Assembly (NCBI RefSeq): GCF_016735515.1
Contig: NZ_JAERQZ010000001.1
Location: forward strand, 1,736,001 to 1,800,000
Length of the DNA stretch: 64,000 bases
From: Piscinibacter sp. HJYY11
GTDB taxonomy: Bacteria > Pseudomonadota > Gammaproteobacteria > Burkholderiales > Burkholderiaceae_C
Reading direction: 5' to 3'
Shown here: positions 46,960 through 54,846 of the stretch, one piece after another
Position numbering within the stretch: position 1 is the stretch's first letter
How the letters are laid out: each line of letters starts with the position of its first letter
Made by a program: the position numbers and the translations under genes
The notes under the pieces: model-generated
What the model saw: the letters and a program-made list of their open reading frames with translations, nothing else
Told to the model about the DNA's origin: nothing
Databases searched by the model: none

Positions 46960-47631
46960 ATGGACATGATCTCGAAACGCCGCGCTTCGCGAACGTTGGC
47001 AGTGCTTTTCAGCGCTGCGCTGCTGGCCGCCTGCGGTGGCGGTGACGACGCACCGGCACCCGCCTCGGCCCCCGCGCCTGCACCCGGCCCCGCACCGGCG
47101 CCCACGCCGGCCACCGCCTTCGCCACGCCGACCAGCACCACCACCACCGCGCAGGCCGGCGGCGTCGAAACCTACCAGTACGCCGAGAACGGCGCCGCGC
47201 AGACCGCCGGCACGCCCGCCTTCGCCGCCAGTGCGGTGAGCTTCGGCGCCACGCTAGCCTCCGCACAAGGCTATGCCGGCGCGGCACTGCGCCTCTACGC
47301 ACCCAACAACACCGCGTTCAACGCCAGCAGCTATTCGCGCATGCGCATCCAGCTGCGAAGCAGCACCGATGCGCTGCTGCTCATCAAGCTGCAGCCCACG
47401 CCCGTCTCGGCCGACGGCTGCACCGCCACCGCCGAGGCGGTGGTCAGCTCGACGCTGAGCGAGCTCGTGATCGACCTGAACAGCACCCGCTTCCCGCTGC
47501 CCGCCCACTGCGGCAGCGGCACCACGCTCAACACGGTGCGCGCCGGCCTGCTGGCAGTCGACGTGGTCAACCCGGCCTCCACCGCCGGCGCCCACGACCT
47601 CGCCGTCGGCTCGATCTCGCTGGAGCCCTGA
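46960..47631 (+). CDS. exported glucan-locus lipoprotein (paralogue 3)
   Basis: A 223-residue lipoprotein (lipobox LLAAC near residue 25, then a Gly-rich and Ala/Pro-rich linker) with a beta-rich domain that is a more distant relative of the two preceding family members: SRMRIQLRSS, a DGCTATA block, ELVIDLNSTRFPLPAHC and AGLLAVDVVNP, ending in HDLAVGSISLE. The paired Cys pattern is kept. It directly precedes the two GH16 genes. A glycan-binding or enzyme-docking role is inferred. Confidence 0.7.
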   Translation: MDMISKRRASRTLAVLFSAALLAACGGGDDAPAPASAPAPAPGPAPAPTPATAFATPTSTTTTAQAGGVETYQYAENGAAQTAGTPAFAASAVSFGATLASAQGYAGAALRLYAPNNTAFNASSYSRMRIQLRSSTDALLLIKLQPTPVSADGCTATAEAVVSSTLSELVIDLNSTRFPLPAHCGSGTTLNTVRAGLLAVDVVNPASTAGAHDLAVGSISLEP

Positions 47632-47699
47632 GGCCCCAGCGCAGCAGCAGCACGGGGCGACACAGCCCCGGCTTCCAACCAAGACAGGAGACAACACCC

Positions 47700-48401
47700 A
47701 TGAACAAGCTTTTGCGCGCCCTCGCGCTCGCGTTCGCGGCCGGCGCCACCGCCCCGGCCTTTGCCGCCAACTTCTTCGAGGGCTTCGACGGCACCGGCGG
47801 CGCCGGCTCCGCCTGGGAAACCGCGAGCTGGCACAACGGCGACATCTTCGGCTGCACCTTCGCCTACAGCGAGGTGTGGCGCACCGGCTGGGGCTCGCTC
47901 GCGGCCAACGTCAACAGCAGCAACCGCTCCAACGTGAAATGCGCCGAGGTGCGCACCTGGCAGTCGTTCACCTACGGCAAGTTCGTGACGCGCCTGCAGC
48001 CGAGCACCATCGCCGGGTCGAACACCTCGTTCTTCCTCTACACCGGCACGGCCGGCACCTCGAGCCACTTCGAAATCGACATCGAGTTCATCCACGGCGG
48101 GCGAACGCTGCACACCAATGTGTGGACGAACGGGCGCCAGAACTACCAGCAGTTCTCGGTGGCCACCGGCTGGCGCACCATCGGCTTCGAGTGGCGCCCG
48201 AGCTACGTGCGCTGGTTCCATGTCGAGGCCAACGGCACCGAGCGCGAGTTCCGCCGTGTCAACACCAGCATCAGCACGCCAATGCGCCTCATGATGAACC
48301 ACTGGGTGGGCAACAACTCGGCCGGTGCGGTCAACTTCGTCGGCACCTACAACGGCGGCGGCGGCCCCGCCTACTACGACTGGGTGCGCGTCAGCGACTG
48401 A
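47700..48401 (+). CDS. GH16 beta-glucanase (lichenase-like)
   Basis: A 233-residue secreted enzyme with a Sec signal (about 1-22, ending PAFAA) and the GH16 active site at residues 125-129, EIDIE, in SSHFEIDIEF: Glu125 nucleophile, Asp127 helper, Glu129 acid/base. The compact size and contiguous E-x-D-x-E suit the beta-1,3-1,4-glucanase branch, in which the extra Met of laminarinases is absent. GACAGGAGAC precedes the start. A small GC-rich hairpin (47653-47670) separates it from the preceding gene. It would cut mixed-linked glucan outside the inner membrane. Confidence 0.9.
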   Translation: MNKLLRALALAFAAGATAPAFAANFFEGFDGTGGAGSAWETASWHNGDIFGCTFAYSEVWRTGWGSLAANVNSSNRSNVKCAEVRTWQSFTYGKFVTRLQPSTIAGSNTSFFLYTGTAGTSSHFEIDIEFIHGGRTLHTNVWTNGRQNYQQFSVATGWRTIGFEWRPSYVRWFHVEANGTEREFRRVNTSISTPMRLMMNHWVGNNSAGAVNFVGTYNGGGGPAYYDWVRVSD

Positions 48402-48440
48402 GACCCCCTAGCCCCACTCTCCACCGTGCAAAGGATCAAG

Positions 48441-49277
48441 ATGAAAGCAGCGCTCGCCTCGGGCATCTGGTTGGCGGCCCTCGCGGCGGCGGGTTGTGGC
48501 GGTGGGTCCGGCTCGGTCTCCGCCGCGCCGGCGGCGGGTGGCCTGCCCGAGGGCTACCGCCTCGTCTGGAGCGACGAGTTCGACACCACCGGCCTCCCCG
48601 ACCCGGCGAAGTGGGGCTACGACACCTACCGCAACCGCGACGGCTGGTACAACAACGAGCTGCAGTACTACTCGGCCGCGCGCGCGGAAAACGCCCGCGT
48701 GGAAAACGGCTCACTCATCATCACCGCGCGGCGCGAGCGCCTGGCCTCGGCGCCTGACTTCGGCGGCCAGAACTACACCTCCGCGCGGCTGCTCACGCGG
48801 GGCCTCGCCTCGTGGACCTACGGCTTCTTCGAGGTGCGCGCCAAGCTGCCCTGCGCGATGGGCGCGTGGCCCGCGATCTGGATGCTCGGCGATCGCGGCA
48901 CCTGGCCCGACGACGGCGAGATCGACATCATGGAGCAGACCGGCTGGCAGCCCGGCCGCATCCTCGGCACTGCCCACATGCGCGACTTCAACGGGGCCAA
49001 CGGCCGCGGCTCGCACACCAACGTGGCCGACACCTGCAACACCTTCCACCGCTACCAGGTGCGCTGGACACCCGAGGCCATCACCTGGGGCGTCGACGAC
49101 GTCACCTACTTCACCTACGCCAAGCCCGCCGGCGCCAGCTACGGCAACTGGCCGTTCGACCACCCGCAACACCTGCTGCTCAACGTGGCCGTCGGGGGCA
49201 TCCTGGGCGGCACGCCCGACGATGCGGCCTTCCCGGTGCGCATGGAAGTCGACTACGTCCGCGTGTACCAGCGCTGA
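48441..49277 (+). CDS. GH16 endo-beta-1,3-glucanase (laminarinase-like) lipoprotein
   Basis: A 278-residue lipoprotein (lipobox AAAGC, Cys19) with a GH16 domain: LVWSDEFDTTGLPDPAKW, YNNELQYYS, GAWPAIWML and the active site GEIDIMEQTG with Glu160, Asp162 and Glu165. The E-I-D-I-M-E form marks the laminarinase-type subfamilies. The end, MEVDYVRVYQR, is the usual GH16 closing strand. Together with the preceding lichenase-like enzyme it gives the locus two linkage preferences. Confidence 0.93.
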   Translation: MKAALASGIWLAALAAAGCGGGSGSVSAAPAAGGLPEGYRLVWSDEFDTTGLPDPAKWGYDTYRNRDGWYNNELQYYSAARAENARVENGSLIITARRERLASAPDFGGQNYTSARLLTRGLASWTYGFFEVRAKLPCAMGAWPAIWMLGDRGTWPDDGEIDIMEQTGWQPGRILGTAHMRDFNGANGRGSHTNVADTCNTFHRYQVRWTPEAITWGVDDVTYFTYAKPAGASYGNWPFDHPQHLLLNVAVGGILGGTPDDAAFPVRMEVDYVRVYQR

Positions 49278-49507
49278 ACGCCGACCGCCGGCCACCCGGC
49301 GCGTGAACCCGCGGCTGGGCGTACCACGTCCTTGCCGACTACTGCGCACATCGGGGCCTGCCCGGTGTGCCCTCGGGTTCATCCCTCATTCAACAATCCG
49401 TCGCCAACGTCGATAGCTGCTGAGGCTTGAACGCCTGCGCAGTTCGACGCCCTGCGCTCGCGCCCGCAGGCTGCCAAGAACAGCACACACCTGGCTGCGC
49501 CAGCGCT

Positions 49508-49534
49508 TCAAGATCGATCAAGAACCGCCGATAG
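49508..49534 (+). promoter_or_regulatory. candidate sigma-28 promoter before the MCP-like gene
   Basis: TCAA and GCCGATAG are separated by 15 bases, 3 of 4 and 7 of 8 matches to the FliA consensus TAAA-N15-GCCGATAA. The ATG of the MCP-like gene lies 8 bases past the -10, so the transcript would be nearly leaderless. No good ribosome site is seen before that ATG, which fits or else weakens the call. Confidence 0.4.
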
Positions 49535-49542
49535 AGCACCCT

Positions 49543-50274
49543 ATGACCCTCATATCGTTCGCATGTCTCGCGCTCGGCCTCTTCGTCGGCGCCGGCGTCA
49601 CTTTCTGGTGGAGCCGCCAACGCAGCGCCGCCGCCGTGGAGCTGGCCCGCCACACCGCCGTGCAGGCTGTCGAACAGGCCAGCGCCGCCACCGTCGCCGA
49701 GCTGCAACGCCAGCTCGAGGAACTCTCCCGCACCGCCGCCGCCGACCGCGCGGCCCTCGAAGCCACGCACCAGGAACAGCACCGCACCCACCAGATGCTG
49801 CTGAAGACGGTGAGCAGCGGCGCCGAATCATTGAAGAACCACGCCCTCGAAGGCGCCGACCGCCTGGGCAGCACCATCGACAAGCTGCTCGGCCTCATCG
49901 AGACCTTCGAGCGCTGGAACGGCGAGCTCAACCAGCTGCTGCAGCACAACCGCGAGATGCACTCGAAGAACGACGAGTTCGCGCAGATCGTGAACCAGGT
50001 GATCATCGTCGCGCTCAACGCCTCGATCGAGGCCGCCCGCGCGGGCGACCAGGGCCGCGGCTTCGCCGTCGTCGCCGCCGAAGTGCGCGACCTCGCCACA
50101 CGCGCCGACAAGCTCTCGAAAGACTACCGCTCCAACCTCTACAAGAACGACCTCATCACCGGCAGCACCTTTCAGGACCTGCAGGCCGGCGGCAAGATGA
50201 TCGTCGGCGCCCTGAACGAGCTGCGCCTGCTCAACGGCAAGACGCGCCAGGCCGTCATGGCGGAGGCGGCGTGA
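49543..50274 (+). CDS. short membrane-anchored MCP-like signalling protein
   Basis: A 243-residue protein with one N-terminal membrane helix (about residues 3-23), a coiled coil (about 28-75) and an MCP-type hairpin tip, IVALNASIEAARAGDQGRGF, near residues 150-172, followed by AVVAAEVRDLATRADKLS. There is no periplasmic or HAMP domain and the second helix is short, so it is a minimal signalling scaffold rather than a full receptor. The stop overlaps the CheX start (GTGA). It opens a module with CheX, CheY and a 7TM kinase-like sensor. Confidence 0.85.
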   Translation: MTLISFACLALGLFVGAGVTFWWSRQRSAAAVELARHTAVQAVEQASAATVAELQRQLEELSRTAAADRAALEATHQEQHRTHQMLLKTVSSGAESLKNHALEGADRLGSTIDKLLGLIETFERWNGELNQLLQHNREMHSKNDEFAQIVNQVIIVALNASIEAARAGDQGRGFAVVAAEVRDLATRADKLSKDYRSNLYKNDLITGSTFQDLQAGGKMIVGALNELRLLNGKTRQAVMAEAA

Positions 50275-50840
50275 GGATCTTCCAGGTGAGCGACCGGGCG
50301 CGCCAGGGGCTCGACCACTTCGTCGCGCAAGCCGCCAGGAACTCGCTCGTGCGCCACGGCGAGCCCTGCGAGGTCGTGCCCGACGACGACACGCTGGTGC
50401 CCAAGGCGCCCGACGTGGTGATGTTCACCGTCACCTCGTACCTCTTCCGCGTCGTGCTCCTGATCCAGTTCGACCGCGACCCGGCCACCCGCGCCTACAT
50501 GGCTGGTCTCGCCTCCACGCCGGTCGACGAGATGAACGGCGAGCGCTTCTTCGACACGATGAACGAGCGCGGCAACCTCTTCTGCGGTGCGTTCAACCGC
50601 GACCTGGTGCCGTTCTTTCCCCACATCGGCATGTCCACCCCTTGCGTGCTCAAGCGCAACTCGGTGGAGCACATCACGGCGGTGAAGCCGAGCTACCACC
50701 GGCGCTTCCGCTGCGAGCTGGCGCCGGGCGTGGCGATGTATTTCACGCTGGCGCTCTGCGCCGATGCCGATTTCGACTTCGCCTTCGAACCGCGTGCGGA
50801 AGAGGAAACCGACACCGCCGGCGAACTGGAAATGTTCTGA
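50271..50840 (+). CDS. CheX-like chemotaxis phosphatase
   Basis: A 189-residue protein starting at GTG overlapping the MCP-like stop. Around residues 95-102 it carries D-x3-E-x2-N (DTMNERGN, Asp95, Glu99, Asn102), the catalytic pattern of CheC/CheX/FliY phosphatases that hydrolyse CheY-phosphate, with a downstream Pro close to the expected distance. The acidic tail (EEETDTAGELEMF) is not part of the core fold. It probably resets the CheY of the next gene. CheX is uncommon in betaproteobacterial flagellar clusters. Confidence 0.78.
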   Translation: MRIFQVSDRARQGLDHFVAQAARNSLVRHGEPCEVVPDDDTLVPKAPDVVMFTVTSYLFRVVLLIQFDRDPATRAYMAGLASTPVDEMNGERFFDTMNERGNLFCGAFNRDLVPFFPHIGMSTPCVLKRNSVEHITAVKPSYHRRFRCELAPGVAMYFTLALCADADFDFAFEPRAEEETDTAGELEMF

Positions 50841-50883
50841 CCTTTCCTGTTTCTCTCTCACTGACTTTCAAGAGGTAATCCAA

Positions 50884-51252
50884 ATGGCCCAGATCCTGGT
50901 GGTGGACGATTCGAGCACCGTGCGCGTCGAAGTGAGCGACTTCCTGAAGAAGGCGGGTCTCGCGGTGGAAACCGCGGTCGACGGCCGCGACGGCCTCTCC
51001 AAGCTCAAGAGCGACCCCGGCATCAAGCTGGTCGTGAGCGACGTGAACATGCCCAACATGGATGGCCTGACCATGGCCGAGAAGATCCGTGGCGAGCTCA
51101 ACAACGCGGCCGTCAACATCGTGATGCTGACCACCGAGAACTCACCCATCATGAAAGAGCGCGGCAAGGCCGCCGGCATCAAGGGCTGGATCGTGAAGCC
51201 CTTCAAGGGCGACGCCGTGCTCGCCACCTTCAAGAAGCTCGCTGGCGCCTGA
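50884..51252 (+). CDS. CheY-like single-domain response regulator
   Basis: A 122-residue receiver domain with acidic pair Asp8/Asp9, phosphoacceptor Asp53 (VVSDVNMPNMDG), Thr83 in MLTTEN and Lys105 in IVKPF, all the residues needed for phosphorylation. There is no output domain, so it acts by protein binding. It lies between the CheX gene and the 7TM sensor gene, making it the likely phosphate acceptor from the sensor's HPt and the substrate of CheX. Confidence 0.93.
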   Translation: MAQILVVDDSSTVRVEVSDFLKKAGLAVETAVDGRDGLSKLKSDPGIKLVVSDVNMPNMDGLTMAEKIRGELNNAAVNIVMLTTENSPIMKERGKAAGIKGWIVKPFKGDAVLATFKKLAGA

Positions 51253-51322
51253 CCGGCTGCATCGCGGGGCCCGGCTGCGGCGGGGCTGGAAAAGAATTCA
51301 TGCGCATCACGCGCTGCACACC

Positions 51323-54181
51323 ATGCTGTTCCGCCTGATCCTCCTCACGGCCGCCTTGCTCGGCCTGCTTCCCTCTGCTTTCGCCGCCGAGTCCGCCTGC
51401 CAGGCCTGCGGCGTGCAGGTGACGACGCTGGCCCAGCCTCTCAAGCTGGCCGGCACCTGGCTCTTCACCCGCGACGACAAGCCGCAGAACAAGGACGTCG
51501 GCCTCGACACCTCCGACTGGAAGCTCGCCAAGGCCCCGGGCCCGTGGAAGCACATCTACGGCGACAAGCAGAACTTCTCCGTCGGCTGGTACCGCGGCAG
51601 CCTGCACTTCGCGCCCGAGCTGGTGGGCCGGGAAGTGGTGCTGCTGGTCAACACCTACATGGCGCGCACGCAGGTGTTCGTCAACGGCCAGCTGATCTAC
51701 GCGCGGCCGCACGACATCAACGTCGAGCGCTACCACTCGATCCAGCCGATCCCCGTCCGCTTCAAGATCACCCAGCCTGAGCAGGTGGTGGCGATCCGCG
51801 TCGACACGCCGCTCATGACCGGCATCTACCAGCTGCCGCTGGAGATCCATGCCTACGACCAGCACGACGCCAGCCTCGTGGCCCACCAGGTGTGGGGCGG
51901 CGAGATGCGCACCATCATCTCGTACGTGGTGCTGACCTTCGGGCTCTTCTTCCTGCTGGTCTATGCCAAGACACGCCACTCGATGTACCTGGTGGCGGCG
52001 ATGGCCAGCATCCTGATCTTCCCGTTCTTCGCGGCGCCGGGCGACTACTTCCTGCAGATCTTCCAGCCCGAGACGATGCTGTACTGGCACTACACCGGCC
52101 TGTCGGCGATCTTCGTCTTCTACCTGTTCACGCAGTACGTCCACGTCTTCACGCCCAAGCTGAACTGGTTCTTCGGCATCACGCAGACGCTGCTCGCGCT
52201 GGGCTGCGGAGCGCAGATGTTCTTCCCCGACCTCACGCTCTTCCAGGGCATGCGCAGCGCCCTCTTCATCGAGAGCCTGGTCATCGGCGTGCTGTCGCTC
52301 TACATGACGGTGCGCGGCGCCATGAAGCAGCGGCCGGGCGCCCGCCCGCTGGCCTTCGGCCTGCTCGTCTTCCTCGTCACCGGCACCAACGACGTGCTGC
52401 TGGCCCTGGGCGTCATCAGCTCCATGGCGGTGATCTTCACCGGCGTGGCCACTTTCGTGGCGGCCATGCTGTACGTGGCCTGCATGCGCTTCGCCAACAC
52501 CTTCCTCGAGAACAAGAAGCTCCTGACCGACGTGCAGGCGCTGAACGACAACCTCGAAGCCCTGGTCGCCGAGCGCACGCAGCAGCTGCACGAGAAGACG
52601 CACGACATCCACGCCATGCTGCAGAACATGCCGCAGGGCGTGCTGACCATCACCGGCGACAACGCCATCCACCCCGAGTACTCCGCCTACCTCGAAACCA
52701 TCTTCGAGACGAAAGACATCGCCGGCCGGAACGTGATGGCCCTGGTGTTCGCCGGCAGCAACCTCGGCGCGGACCGCCTGTCGCAGGTGGAAGCCGCCGC
52801 GGCCTCGTGCATCGGCGAAGACCGCATGAACTTCGATTTCAATTCGCACCTGCTGGTGCCGGAGTTCGAGAAGACGCTGCCGGATGGCCGCCTGAAGTCG
52901 CTGGCGCTCAGCTGGTCGCCGATCTGCGACGAGCACGACACGGTCGAGAAGCTCATGCTCTGCGTGCGCGACGTCACCGAGCTCAAGCGCCTGGAGCACG
53001 AGGCCAGTGCGCAGAAGCGCGAGCTGGAGATCATTGGCGAGATCCTGGCGGTGAGCCAGGAGAAGTTCCACGAGTTCGTGGGCGGTGCGCTGAAGTTCTG
53101 CGCCGACAACAAGCGCCTGATCGAGCAGGCCGCGCCCCGCAGCGCGGAGACGGTGAACCTGCTCTTCCGCAACATGCACACGGTGAAGGGCAACGCCCGC
53201 ACCTACGGACTGCTGTACCTGACCAACCTCGTGCACGAGACCGAGCAGGCCTATGACGACCTGCGCAAGGGCAAGGCCGAGTGGAACGGCGAGGCGTTGC
53301 TGGCGCAGCTCGCCGAGGTGCAGGCGATGCTCGAGGAATACGCCCGCATCAACGACCACGTGCTGGGCCGCCAGGGCCCGGGCCGCCGCGGCAGCGTGGA
53401 GAAATTCGTGATGGTCGACAAGGCTCAGGTCCAGCAGTCGCTCGGCCTCCTGGTCAACGTGGACCAGAACGACCCGGCCGCGATGCGCGCCGTGCTCGCG
53501 CAACTCGGCCGCACGCTGAACCTGATCGGCACCGAACGCATCGGTGAGACCCTCGCCGGCCCGATCGAGTCGTTGCCGTCGCTGGCCCGCGAGCTGGGCA
53601 AGGAAGTACCGGTCGTGCACATCGAGGACCACGGCATCGTCCTGCGCACCCAAGTGGGCGGCCTGCTGAAGAACGTGTTCTCCCACCTGCTGCGCAACGC
53701 CGTCGACCATGGCCTGGAGCCCACGGCAGAGCGCCTGTCCTGGGGCAAGCCAGCGGCCGGCCGCATCGACATCGCCCTGTCGGTGGACGACGGCAAGCTG
53801 CACATCCACCTGCGCGACGACGGCCGCGGCATGGCCATCGCGAGGATCCGCGAGCGTGCGTTGGAGTGGGGACTCATCGCGGCTGGTGATCAGCACACGC
53901 CGGAGGAGATCGCGCAGGTCATCTTCCACTCGGGCTTCTCGACTGCCGAGCGTGTCACCGAGGTGTCGGGCCGCGGGGTGGGCATGGATGCGGTCAAGGG
54001 CTTCCTGGAGAAGGAAGGCGGCAGCATCGAGATCCGCTTCACCGGCGACGAAGTGCGGGGCCACCGGCCGTTTGAGCTGGTGCTGAGCTTGCCGGACAAG
54101 TACGCGGCTTCGTTGGATGCGGCGCTGTCGTTTGACGCGCTGCGTCAGCGGCTTGCGAGCGCTTCGCTGGCTGCGCGCTGA
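51323..54181 (+). CDS. 7TM-DISM sensor with PAS, HPt and CheA-like ATPase domains
   Basis: A 952-residue protein. Order: signal peptide (about 1-22); jelly-roll ectodomain (about 35-190, with VGWYRGSLHFAPELVGREVV and VFVNGQLI, resembling sugar-binding domains of GH2 enzymes); seven membrane helices (about 195-395); coiled coil (about 398-430); PAS-like domain (about 432-555); HPt with His619 in HTVKGNARTYG; a spacer; and a CheA-like ATPase (about 740-935) with HLLRNAVDHG at 788, DDGRGM and GRGVGMDAV. No CheW/P5 coupling domain follows. This is a CheA-like kinase fused to its own receptor. It ends the four-gene module; the nearby GH16 genes suggest a glycan cue. Confidence 0.85.
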   Translation: MLFRLILLTAALLGLLPSAFAAESACQACGVQVTTLAQPLKLAGTWLFTRDDKPQNKDVGLDTSDWKLAKAPGPWKHIYGDKQNFSVGWYRGSLHFAPELVGREVVLLVNTYMARTQVFVNGQLIYARPHDINVERYHSIQPIPVRFKITQPEQVVAIRVDTPLMTGIYQLPLEIHAYDQHDASLVAHQVWGGEMRTIISYVVLTFGLFFLLVYAKTRHSMYLVAAMASILIFPFFAAPGDYFLQIFQPETMLYWHYTGLSAIFVFYLFTQYVHVFTPKLNWFFGITQTLLALGCGAQMFFPDLTLFQGMRSALFIESLVIGVLSLYMTVRGAMKQRPGARPLAFGLLVFLVTGTNDVLLALGVISSMAVIFTGVATFVAAMLYVACMRFANTFLENKKLLTDVQALNDNLEALVAERTQQLHEKTHDIHAMLQNMPQGVLTITGDNAIHPEYSAYLETIFETKDIAGRNVMALVFAGSNLGADRLSQVEAAAASCIGEDRMNFDFNSHLLVPEFEKTLPDGRLKSLALSWSPICDEHDTVEKLMLCVRDVTELKRLEHEASAQKRELEIIGEILAVSQEKFHEFVGGALKFCADNKRLIEQAAPRSAETVNLLFRNMHTVKGNARTYGLLYLTNLVHETEQAYDDLRKGKAEWNGEALLAQLAEVQAMLEEYARINDHVLGRQGPGRRGSVEKFVMVDKAQVQQSLGLLVNVDQNDPAAMRAVLAQLGRTLNLIGTERIGETLAGPIESLPSLARELGKEVPVVHIEDHGIVLRTQVGGLLKNVFSHLLRNAVDHGLEPTAERLSWGKPAAGRIDIALSVDDGKLHIHLRDDGRGMAIARIRERALEWGLIAAGDQHTPEEIAQVIFHSGFSTAERVTEVSGRGVGMDAVKGFLEKEGGSIEIRFTGDEVRGHRPFELVLSLPDKYAASLDAALSFDALRQRLASASLAAR

Positions 54182-54188
54182 GGTCTGG

Positions 54189-54841
54189 TTCACTGCGTGA
54201 GGCTGCGCCGGGTCTCGGCCCGGCCGCCGAGTTAATTCTTTTGCTTCGCCAAAAGAAGTAACCAAGAAAAGGCGACCCGACGGTGGCGGTCCGGCCGAAG
54301 GCCGGACTGCTCTGCGGTGCTCGGTCTTGAGGGGCCGCGCCGAACTCACTTCGCGAGCTGCGCTCGCTACGTTCAGACAGGCGGCGCGAAGTCAGTTCAC
54401 GAAGCGCGCTCACGCGCGCGCCCCTCAAGCCCTGCGCTCCTCGACGCCACCCACGGGAGCGATACAGCTCGCTTCGCATCGCAACACGGGCGGAGCGCTG
54501 CGCGCCCGCCCATCAAGCACGAGGCGAAGCGAGTCGAGAGTGTGATGCCCGCGAAGCGGGCGGCGGTATCCCGGGGCCCTTGAGAGCCGTCGAGCAGCGC
54601 AGGGCTTGGGGTGGCGCGCGCAGCGCGCTTCGTGAACTGATTTCGCGCAGCTGTTTGAGCGCAGCGCCGCAGGCGTGTAGCGAGTTCTGCGCGACACCCC
54701 AAGTCCGAGCAGCGCAGAGCAGTCGGCCCTAGGCCGACCGGCGAACGGGGTGCCCTTTCTTTTGGTTCCTTTTCTTTGGGCAAGCAAAGAAAAGGGACTG
54801 CGCCGCCGGGCGCACATCCCGGCGCAGCCTCACGCAGTGAA
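54189..54841. repeat. 653-bp giant imperfect inverted repeat with 24-bp perfect ends
   Basis: The ends, 54189-54212 and 54818-54841, are exact 24-bp inverted copies. Inside, the halves are related over most of their length: the block with GCAGGGCTTG near 54600 mirrors CAAGCCCTGC near 54427, and the A/T-rich AAGAAAAGG-type block near 54265 mirrors the one near 54755. It fills the whole gap between the convergent sensor gene and flhA, whose stop begins 6 bases after the element. Short open frames inside are products of symmetry. It may form a cruciform or act as a two-way terminator. Similar sequences are familiar intergenic repeats in Burkholderiales (inference). Confidence 0.85.
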
Positions 54842-54846
54842 TCACG

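Noticed and set aside
47653..47670. CGGGGC/GCCCCG hairpin as a terminator before the first GH16 gene
   Set aside because: No U-run follows and the flanking genes look co-transcribed; kept only as a possible stability element.
51230..54349. A 1039-codon minus-strand open frame opposite the 7TM sensor gene
   Set aside because: Low-complexity shadow (Gln/His/Leu/Arg-rich). The plus strand encodes clear 7TM, HPt and ATPase domains.
54317..54817. Several 70-130-codon frames on both strands in the flhA-sensor gap
   Set aside because: They lie in the giant inverted repeat; similar peptides appear on both strands because of the symmetry, and none has a ribosome site or known domain.
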